Positions 56,188-64,000 of a DNA stretch of 64,000 nt are shown here, piece after piece; the stretch's first letter is position 1, and each line of letters begins with the position of its first letter. A program made the translations under genes and the position numbers. The notes under the pieces are model-generated. The model made no database searches and had not been told where the DNA came from. It saw only the letters and a program-made list of their open reading frames with translations. This DNA is from Butyriboletus loyo. Lineage: Eukaryota > Basidiomycota > Agaricomycetes > Boletales > Boletaceae. The stretch covers positions 118,236 through 182,235 of the forward strand of contig JBBPSI010000028.1 of assembly GCA_038093515.1 (NCBI GenBank), given 5' to 3'.

Positions 56188-58161
56188 ATGGGTATTGAAA
56201 TCCTTCATGTCTGCGTTTTTGGTTTGACATTGTGCCTCGTTTGGCGATTGGTCTGGAGACACAGGAGGCCTCCCCTCCCGCCTGGGCCTTCTGGGTTGCC
56301 CGTCATCGGAAACTTCTATGTACAAGACGTTGGGGGCTATGAGCCGACAATATGGCAAGTGCACATACGCTTGACACAAAATACCCACGTCACTGATTCT
56401 GCACTAGGCCCTATTATATCCCTTAACTTGATGGGCACGCAGTACGTCGTGCTCAACTCCCCCAAGATGGCCAAAGACCTACTCGAGAAGAACAGTGCCA
56501 TCACGTCCAACAGGCCACACTTCATGATGGGCGGTCACCTCGTTGGTTGGAATAATGGCACTGGTTTCCTACAATACGGTGACGTGTACCGAAAACATCG
56601 CAGGTTCTTCCATCAGCAGATTGGCAGCAAGAGTAGCCTGCGGTTATTCTACCCTGCCGAAGAAGCGGAAGCGAAACAATTGCTACGCAATGTGTTGAAG
56701 AACCCTGATGATCTGATCTCCCATTGTCACAGGTGCGGTACTGATTGGCTCCAGACGATCATCCTAATCTGACACATTTTGTGAAGAATGGCGGGCGCAG
56801 TGATATTAAAGGTCTCGCATGGTTACACCGTTAAGGAAGATGGTGATCCGCTCGTGGAGATGGCCAATAAAGCCATGGACAATTTCTCCGTGGTCACTAC
56901 GCCGGGGCGGTTTCTAGTTGACATGCTTCCAATCTGTACGTTTTACAAGTTCTTCGATCTATTGCAGTTGCTTGAGGAACTTGGCTAGTGCGATACTTGC
57001 CTGAGTGGTTCCCAGGAGCTGGTTTCCACAAAGATGCAAAACGATGGCGAAAAATGCTGAGCGAGGCAGTGAGCACGCCATACGAGTTCGTGTTAGAGCA
57101 ACTTGTACGTTTTCTCTTTGAGTTCGTTGTGCTTGTACGCTGATGCAGGGTTAGGCAAAGGGAGATGCCATACCATCATTGATATCACGGGTGCTTCAGG
57201 AAGAGGGAGGTGTCACTGCTGAGGAAGAAACGATTTTGAAGTGGGCTTCTTTTTCCATGTACCTGGGTATGACTTCGGCATATGGTTCTCGAGACGATCG
57301 AACTTACATTAAATGGTGTCTCAGGTGGATCGGACACTGTGCGTTGAATGTTTTTCATCGACAAGAGAATGATACTGAACGGCGCGGAAACAGACACCGT
57401 CTACACTATCTGCATTTTTCCTGGCAATGACAATGCACCCAGAAATTATGAAGAAGGCGCAGGCGGAAGTGGATACTGTCGTTGGGCACGACAGACTTCC
57501 GACCCCCGAGGATCGTGATGCGCTTCCGTACGTAAATGCAATCTGTATGGAACTTCTTCGCTGGCACGTAGTGGTTTCACTGGGTACGCATATTCGCGTG
57601 TGTGTCTTTCTAGTTTGATCGGAGCTTATGTGATGCTAGTAAACCATGTCAGTACACAGGATATCGTCTACGAGGGATATTTGATCCCCAAAGGGACATA
57701 TCTTCTCCCGAACATTTGGTTCGTGACTTACTGAGAATGACATCGATTCGAAATCTCATCCACATGAAATATTTGGTGTAGGTCTATGCTATCCGACCCA
57801 GAGACGTATCCCGATCCAGACGTGTTTGACCCAGAGAGGTTCCTCGGCGAGAACAAGCAGCTCGACCCGCGTGAAGTGTGTTTCGGGTGGGGAAGGCGGT
57901 CGTGTCCAGGTGCGCGCCTGGCAGAGTCGACAATCTTTACATGTGTTGCGATGGCGCTGGCGACATTGGATGTGTCGAGGTGTATTGAGAATGGTGTGGA
58001 GTGCGTGCCGAAGTATGACGCCACGGAGGAGATCGTACGGTGAGTTTATGAATTTTCTCTTGTATGAATTTGCTGATATCTAATTTTACGGTTGTCTCGG
58101 GCCGTTCAAGTGTAGGGTCGTACCGAGATCGAAGGAAGCGGAGGGGCTCCTTCAGGTTTGA
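56188..58161 (+). pseudogene. cytochrome P450 (copy 4), damaged duplicate of copy 3
   Basis: Starts MGIEILHVCVFGLTLCLVW with hinge PLPPGPSGLPVIGNF. Relative to copy 3, 20 nt are missing just after GGAAAC (about 56313), shifting exon 1 by one frame. If the 53 nt GC-AG intron (56355-56407) is spliced, translation stops within ten codons. If it is retained, 53 minus 20 equals 33, and the frame re-enters GPIISLNLMGTQYVVLNS. Downstream exons are intact: MAGAVILKVSHGYTV, I-helix GGSDTTPSTLSAFFLAM, MELLRW, FDPERFLGENKQLD, haem loop FGWGRRSCPG. The acceptor of the last intron is lost (ACAG to ACGG at about 58090), so the KPFKC-type end is not joined normally. Probably non-functional; an intron-retained protein with an altered proximal region is possible. 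Confidence 0.8.
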
Positions 58162-58275
58162 TGTGCTTGGTCTGAAGGTTGGCAATGATGGTGCGGGAAG
58201 GTTTCGCCCAATGGCAACCAGTTCTCCTATTCATGTATGTGACTGTAGACATTTGTTTCTCTGTACATATTAGCT

Positions 58276-58960
58276 ATTAATTATAATCATCCCTTCTGTA
58301 TTATGCAAATGAGTTCTTTGACATGACATCTCTCTGCTGTGCATGCAATTCCACAAGCTTCTTTTTGAAAACAGTTAGTACAGTTGATATGCTCATAATG
58401 CATAGGGTCATAATGCATAAACCCTACACTCAGGGTAACCCAAACCTTGACTAAACTTAGTCTCACTTAATGGTCATTAGGAACTGTTGTTATGCATTAT
58501 AAGCATGTCAACTGTAGCCAAATATATAGTGTCTTCAAAGCATAGAGTGGTGTACAAATGAGTTATGTGTAGCCTGTGGAACTCTTGCATCAGCAAAATA
58601 AACCAAATTTTGCAAGGCCTTACAGCCATTTGCAAAATGATGCAGAAAATGTGATTGAAAATTTGAGCCTTTGGGAGTATGAGCCCATGTGGTGACTTTT
58701 TGCCAATGGGGTCAGGTGAGCCAGGTTGTAATTGACCCTGTGTGATCAGGCACCCCTAGAGTGGGCCCAAGACATAATATGTACCTATAAGTATGTATTG
58801 AACATATATTAGAATCATATAATATACTGATTACATAACATGTGTAGTCAGATCATATATGTACTTTGAACTCAGCTTATCTGAGTTCTAATCAATCTTG
58901 TTCTTACACCACATTGTACACTACAGCAAGTCTCTAACAACCAACCAAGTGAGTACCTTT
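58276..58960. other. AT-rich intergenic stretch with a MITE
   Basis: No gene. Composition is clearly AT-richer than the flanks and similar to the 11.9-13.1 kb island. Contains the 134 bp inverted-repeat element below. Confidence 0.5.
58381..58514. mobile_element. 134 bp MITE with 24 bp terminal inverted repeats and TA target duplication
   Basis: Arm 58381-58404 (starts cagttga) and arm 58491-58514 are inverted copies matching at 22 of 24 positions. TA lies directly outside both ends (58379-58380, 58515-58516). TA duplication and TIRs fit a Tc1/mariner-type non-autonomous element. No coding capacity. Confidence 0.75.
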
Positions 58961-59387
58961 TGTTACGGTAGTGGTATACTTTTTCTCCCCACTACCACTT
59001 GGACTACTTCATTCGCCTAGCCTTTTGCTAGTTCCTTTTGAATGGTACCAACCATTCTAGCTTAGTCATCATTTCTCGCGCACGGACATGCTTTCTTTCA
59101 TACTCCAGAATCTTCTAGAGTACTCCTTCCTCGTTTGTACTTTCGCTCTCGTGACCCGATTGGGAGCATGGTCTGTGCGCAGACACCAGTAGTATAAAGA
59201 CTCGGTCTTTACTCCCATGTACTCTATCTAGTTCTACGCAGCTATCTGCTAGCAATTAGTTTCCTTCCAGACTCTTAGTGTGCGCACTAAGGCATAGTCT
59301 GAGACCCAGCTCAGAAACGCTTCACGAGTCCTGCGGCTACTCCAGAGTGCCACCTCGCTGTTCTAGTTGTTAGCGCCCAGCATAACA
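58961..59387 (+). repeat. 5' LTR of the gypsy element
   Basis: 427 bp beginning TGTTACGGTAG and ending CCCAGCATAACA, with matching 5 bp inverted ends. Assigned from the termini and its position upstream of gag; the 3' partner is outside the window. Confidence 0.75.
59193..59198 (+). promoter_or_regulatory. TATA box in gypsy LTR
   Basis: TATAAA about 230 bases into the LTR. Confidence 0.5.
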
Positions 59388-59537
59388 AAAGAACTAGATC
59401 TTCACCTTGCTTCTGCTTCTCAGCAGTAAAGCCGCCCTCCCCTCTCGCCCACCATTACCACTCCACGACCAAGACACGTCGGTCGCTCCTTCTGTGTTCC
59501 CTCTCCTGAACCGGAACCTATCATCGTCGACAATCCA

Positions 59538-60752
59538 TTGCCGCCACACTCTCCCACCCAGCCAGACCCTCAGCCCCAGCCAGACCCTGAACCCTCTTAT
59601 CAACCCAAGGACCAGGGTCTAGGGCAGGAAGACGAACCAGCACCAAGTGATGACAGATACAACAGCGATTGGCTTGATAGAACCCCCCATGTCTCCCGTC
59701 CCCCATCTCCACCGTATTACCCGCCCGCCTACTTCCCAGACAACAACAACGACGACATGTCAGAAAAGAAGAATATTGTTCCCAAGGACTTCTCTGGTCT
59801 CAACGAGGACGCCTCCCGATGGCTCCTCACCATGCGCACTTACTTCGACGCCAACCAGACGTCCTTCCCCGACAACAAGTCAAAGATCAATGCCCTCCTC
59901 ATGAAAATGAGTGAAGGGAAAGGAAAAACATTCTCTGAAGGCTGGATGGGCCTTCTCCTAGACGGACATCCCACAGCACAGCAACAAGAGTTCAAGACAG
60001 TCTGCGAGGACTTCCAAAGGGTCTTCCATCCCTTTGACGTAGGAGAGAGTGCCAGAATTGACCTGGGGAACCTCACCCAGAACAAAGCCAACCGCAAGGA
60101 TGGCTACGACACCTATGTCACAGAGTTCCAGCTCCTCGCAGCTAAGTCTGGAATCACCGATGAGAAGGCGCTCATTGAATGGTTCATTCGTGGTCTCGAT
60201 CCCCGCCTCGCCGAATCCATCCTCTCGTGCGAAAAGCCCCCCACTACGCTTGCCGGATGGGCCGAGAAGACCTCCGCCTTCCATGCCCAGCACAAACACA
60301 TTGATGACCTCCATGCAGGGAAGCACTACATTCCCACCTTCTCCTCCTCCTCCAAGCCCATGTCCAACCAGAGGGACCCTAATGCCATGGATGTAGATGC
60401 AGTCCGACTTACTCCCGTACAACGTGCAGAGTACATGAAGCAAAACAAATGCTTCATCTGCCACCAAGTCGGCTGTCGTTCGACCAACCATCCTCGCACC
60501 CCACGCAATGGACAGAGTTCCCAAGGACCGCCTCCTCGTCCCCCTTGCAACCCTCAATGCGCACACGCCGCCATCGTCACACCCCCTGAACCAAAGCCCT
60601 CCCCACTCGTCGACTACCTGTCTGAGTTGAAAGGTCGAGGCACCCAACAAGAAGATGTCTTGAACATCCTCAAGGCATGCTTCAACGAAGATGAAGAAAG
60701 GCTGCCCATCGCAGCAACCAAAGTGGCCGAAGCTTGGCCAAAGGATTTTTAG
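59538..60752 (+). CDS. gag: gypsy Gag
   Basis: 404 residues without internal stop. The N-terminus is Pro/Gln-rich and includes PSPPYYPPAYFPDNN, with PPxY-type motifs. The capsid region reads WLLTMRTYFDANQTSFPDN, KINALLMKMSEGK and YVTEFQLLAAKSGITDEKAL, then WFIRGLDPRLAESIL, typical of fungal Ty3 Gags (Retrotrans_gag). A zinc knuckle CFICHQVGCRSTNHP follows, then a Pro-rich linker. It overlaps the pol frame by about 19 nt; pol is in the -1 frame, as in many Ty3 elements. Antisense open frames over it are shadows. Confidence 0.92.
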   Translation: MPPHSPTQPDPQPQPDPEPSYQPKDQGLGQEDEPAPSDDRYNSDWLDRTPHVSRPPSPPYYPPAYFPDNNNDDMSEKKNIVPKDFSGLNEDASRWLLTMRTYFDANQTSFPDNKSKINALLMKMSEGKGKTFSEGWMGLLLDGHPTAQQQEFKTVCEDFQRVFHPFDVGESARIDLGNLTQNKANRKDGYDTYVTEFQLLAAKSGITDEKALIEWFIRGLDPRLAESILSCEKPPTTLAGWAEKTSAFHAQHKHIDDLHAGKHYIPTFSSSSKPMSNQRDPNAMDVDAVRLTPVQRAEYMKQNKCFICHQVGCRSTNHPRTPRNGQSSQGPPPRPPCNPQCAHAAIVTPPEPKPSPLVDYLSELKGRGTQQEDVLNILKACFNEDEERLPIAATKVAEAWPKDF

Positions 60753-63700
60753 AAGAGAGGGAAGTTTCGACATCTTCGCCTCTCCATGTAATCGCCCCTG
60801 TAGTTTTATCAAACCCCAATGCGCAATCAATTCGAGTTCCTGTATCAATATTTGCGCATGAAGGGGGTCAAATCATCGACACATTCGCCCTGGTGGACAG
60901 TGGCGCAAGCAGATGCTTCATAGATCGCGATCTAGTGAAGCGAAAGAAACTGCCAATGGAACGGCTACCCAAACCACTTAGTGCCCAGAACATGGACAGG
61001 TCAAACAACCAAGGAGGAGTAATTCAACACAAGGTCACCGTCTCCATCAGAATTGGAGAAACCGAGGAGGAATGGAGTTTCCTAGTCCTCAACATAGGCA
61101 AGGAAAACATGATCCTGGGATTACCGTGGCTATGAGAAGCAAACCCGGTAATAGATTGGGCCACTGGCCATATCGATCTCCCAGATCAAATAAAGAAGCC
61201 CCGACACAACTCCCCTCAGGCAATCGTGCAGCATTACCTTGTACGGTACCTGGACTTGGACCCAGACTCCAAGATTGCCAAGCTCTGGAAGAAGCAAGTG
61301 GACGCTTCAGCAAGGGAAGCTTACCCTGTCCGAAAAGCAACCATCGCCACGGAAATCACCACCCAGGCCATCAAAGAAAAGGCTGTTCTCCCGACCCCGT
61401 TCAAGTCATTCGCCAATGTTTTCGACAAAAAGAACACTGAGGAGTTACCCCCATCCAGGTCGTTTGACCACACCATAGACCTTGACAAAGACTTTGTCCC
61501 AAAAGTCACCAAGGTCTACCCTCTGAATCCAAAAGAATCAGAGGCATGCAAGGCATTCGTCAAAGAACACCTAAAGTCCAGGAAGATCACCTCTTCCAAG
61601 TCTCCTCAAGCCGCCCCTTTCTTCTTTGTATCCAAGAAAGATGGCTCATTACGACCTTGTCAAGACTACCGGTATCTGAACTCCCATACGGTCAAGAATG
61701 CCTACCCTCTTCCTCTCATCTCTGATCTCATCGACCATCTCAAAGGGTCGAGAATCTTCACTAAAATGGACATTCGATGGGGATATAACAATGTCCTGAT
61801 CAAGCCGAATGACTGCTGGAAGGCGGCCTTCATCACTCCCCAAGGGCTATTTGAGCCCACAGTGATGTTCTTCGGACTTTGCAACTCCCCCGCTATGTTC
61901 CAGGCGCTGATGGACCACATCTTCAGTGACCTCATGGCCGAAGGGTGGCTGATCATTTACATGGATGACCTCTTAATCCATTCCGCCACTACTGCCGAAC
62001 ATGAAGCACGAACAATCCATGTTCTGGAACACCTCCATGAACATAAGTTGTTCCTCAAACTGGAAAAATGTTCCTTTGATGCCGAAGAAGTAGAGTATCT
62101 TGGAATGATGGTTTGGGAAGGACAGGTCAAGATGGACCCGACCAAATTGAAAGCCATTCACGAATGGAACCCCCTGACTTCAGTGAAGGCAGTCAGGTCC
62201 TTCATCAGGTTTTGCAATTTCTATCGCAGATTTATTCAGGACTTCTCCCATATTGCGAAGCCACTGCACGACCTCACCAAGAAGAACTCTCCATGGGCAT
62301 GGACCCCAGCTTGCGAACAGGCGTTCCAAGCAATCAAGCAGTCATTCCTATGCCAACCCGTTCTCTCCATGCCCGATGTGACGAAACCGTTCGCTGTCAT
62401 GACAGACGCCTCCCTCACTGCCACAGGTGCAGTCCTCATGCAAAAGGATGTCAACGGCGACCTACATCCTTGCGCCTATCCCTCGAAGACTCTCTCACCC
62501 GCAGAGCGCAACTATGACATCTATGATCACGAGTTGCTTGCAGTTATCCACGCCCTGGAAGAATGGCGACACTATCTTCGGGGTACAGGTCACCTGGTCG
62601 AGGTTCTCACTGACCACAAGAACCTCACGTATTTCCGCCAACCAAATAAACTGTCTCGCCAGCAAGCCCGCTGGCTCATGTTCTTGCAGGATTTCGACCT
62701 GCATTTCCACCATATTCCCGGGACTCAGATGGGCCCCGCTGATGCCCTATCCCGACGTGATGACGTCGATACTTCCGCTGACAACCAGGAAGTTACTCTC
62801 CTTCCCGAAAACCTATTCACCAGGAAGATCAACGTAGCTCTCGCAGAAAAGATCGCCGCTTCCTCCCCCAGTGACCCCATGATTAAATGATGCATGCTGG
62901 CGTTGTATGAAGACTCACCTCTCTTTCCTAAGATGAATGCTGGCAATTGGGACTTTGATGGCATGGAACTGTACTTCTGGAAGAAACATTACATTCCTGA
63001 GGCAGCTCGCATCGACCTCATCCGATCCCTACATGAGAGTCCCGCTGGTGGTCACGGTGGCATCTTCTGCACCCAGAACCTGGTGCAATGGGATTATTGG
63101 TGGCCGGGGTTGGCTAATCTTGTCAGATGCTTCGTCTCCGGTTGCGCTACCTGCCAGGCACACAAGGTTAATACTCACCCCACTGTTCCCCCTCTTACTC
63201 CTCTGGCCAGCGTAGCCTCTCGCCCTTTCGAGCAGGTCTCCGTTGACCTCATCACCGGTCTCCCTCCCTCTTTGGGATATGATTCTGTCATGGTCGTGGT
63301 AGACCATGGGCTTATGAAGGGGGTATTTTATTCCCCTTGCAACAAAGATATCGATGCAGCAGGAGTTGCCAAACTGTTTTTCAAAACCGTCTTCCTTCGA
63401 TTTGGCCTTCACTCTTGTTGTATCTCTGATCGAGGCCCTCAATTCGCGTCCGCCTTTGCTAGAGAGCTCGCAAGGCTCCTCGATTACGACCTCACCCTTT
63501 CCTCCACCTATCACCTGCAGACCGATGGTGAAACCGAATGAGTTAACCAGGAGCTGGAAACGTACTTGAGGATTTTCTGTGACAGCCACCCAGAACAGTG
63601 GGCTGAACTCCTTCCAATGGCCGAGTTCTCCCACAACTCAATGACTCACTCCTCGACGAATGTGACCCCATTCTCCCTGATGGTCGGCTATGAGCTGAGA

Positions 63701-63765
63701 TCTTATCCTCCAATTGGCAAGATGTTCCTCCCCACTCTCGAATCCAGACTCTCGGAGCTCACAGG
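60734..63765 (+). pseudogene. pol: gypsy Pol (PR-RT-RH-IN), three in-frame TGA stops, truncated
   Basis: One frame throughout. Protease: FALVDSGASRCFIDRDL and ILGLPWL, then TGA (61133-61135) where relatives have Arg before EANPVIDW. RT: LPPSRSFDHTIDL, FFVSKKDGSLRPCQDYRYLN, FTKMDIRWGYNNVLI and IIYMDDLLIHS; the usual Asp-Leu-Arg-x-Ala-Tyr core is kept as DIRWGYNN. RNase H: VMTDASLTATGAVLMQ and YDIYDHELLAVIHALEEW; end GPADALSRRDD. Second TGA at 62888-62890. Integrase: GGHGGI...CATCQAHK, SVDLITGLP, ISDRGPQFAS and DGETE, third TGA at 63539-63541, then VNQELETYLRIF and FSHNSMTHSSTNVTPFSLMV. The end after LSELT is replaced by LTR sequence. Not functional as it stands. Confidence 0.92.
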
Positions 63766-64000
63766 TTTCGGAATTGGTAAAGTCCAAGCAGGTGCACTGA
63801 GGGCAATGAAAGATGCAAGGGTAAACCTATCAGTGGAAAGACTCACTGATAATACGAGAGTGAGAGTATCGCAAACAGAGTATAAGGAGCAAGGCTCAAC
63901 TTAGAGATATCGCAGTAGTGATGATAGAACTGAAAGATCTAAAGAAAAGCGACAAGCCATAAGGGCTGTCTTATATACAGTACATGAGTGTGCTCCTATG
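63766..64000 (-). repeat. partial copia LTR inserted in the gypsy integrase region
   Basis: Begins TTTCGGAATTGG like 45183 and matches the copia LTR to about 63987 with several substitutions, then departs (GTGTGCTCCTATG) before the window ends. More diverged than the two LTRs of the complete element, so it comes from a different, older copy. Whether it is solo or part of a full element cannot be seen. Confidence 0.88.

Larger units (their letters stand above)
54251..58275. repeat. right arm of a large inverted duplication
   Basis: Inverted copy of 40136-43453, extended by an arm-specific insertion at about 55164-56000. Alignment by eye is strong through the relic gene, P450 promoter, P450 exons and introns, and about 110 bases beyond the P450 stop. 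Confidence 0.85.
58961..63765 (+). mobile_element. Ty3/gypsy LTR retrotransposon, decayed and interrupted
   Basis: 5' LTR (58961-59387) with TGTTA...TAACA ends, gag, then pol in the order protease-RT-RNase H-integrase. The pol frame is -1 relative to gag and contains three TGA stops. The integrase region is cut at 63765 by a copia LTR; the remaining integrase and the 3' LTR are not in the window before its end. Confidence 0.93.

Noticed and set aside
59958..60848. Long antisense ORF (about 296 residues) over the gypsy gag and protease start
   Set aside because: It is the shadow of gag codon structure: no domain, Gly/Cys/Leu-biased, and entirely opposite a recognisable Gag.
1..64000. CRISPR arrays, bacterial operons, riboswitches, rRNA genes
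   Set aside because: The DNA is fungal nuclear; no regularly spaced repeats or rRNA sequence were seen, and direct repeats present belong to LTRs, microsatellites or duplications.

Overview
The window is nuclear DNA of a filamentous basidiomycete, most likely an Agaricomycete. The signs are gene-dense DNA with many 45-70 nt introns in almost every gene, a HET-domain protein, expanded P450 and MFS families, Ty1/copia and Ty3/gypsy elements, and a fungal tRNA-Val. No species can be named from sequence alone.

Layout. Positions 1-35050 are mostly host genes: a small C2-like protein, an Ariadne-type RBR ubiquitin ligase diverging from cytosolic lysyl-tRNA synthetase (with a decayed copy of the synthetase 3' end about 0.5 kb downstream), a complete P450, an AT-rich island with transposon-like and orphan ORFs, a HET protein, an Xaa-Pro aminopeptidase, an MFS sugar transporter followed by a decayed paralogue, a single-pass PPxY protein, a PMR5/TBL-like PC-esterase, a tRNA-Val(AAC), a small hypothetical gene and a His-rich membrane protein.

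Positions 35050-58280 form an accessory region built from duplication and transposition. Three related P450 genes lie here. Two of them, with their promoters and neighbouring relics, are the arms of an inverted duplication (about 40136-43453 and 54251-58275). Between the arms sits a young, complete 8.7 kb Ty1/copia element with matching target-site duplications, near-identical 449 bp LTRs, intact pol, and an unusual 2.4 kb block of three overlapping ORFs upstream of gag. One P450 copy carries a 20 nt deletion whose frame is restored only if a GC-AG intron is retained.

Positions 58280-64000 hold an AT-rich stretch with a small TA-flanked inverted-repeat element, then a Ty3/gypsy element whose pol frame has three TGA stops. 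The gypsy integrase region is interrupted by a second, diverged copy of the copia LTR, which runs off the window.

The main candidates for something new are the copia element's pre-gag module (membrane segments, PPxY motifs, successive +1 frames) and the intron-retention-compensated P450 copy. All gene models were spliced by eye; exon borders are predictions.
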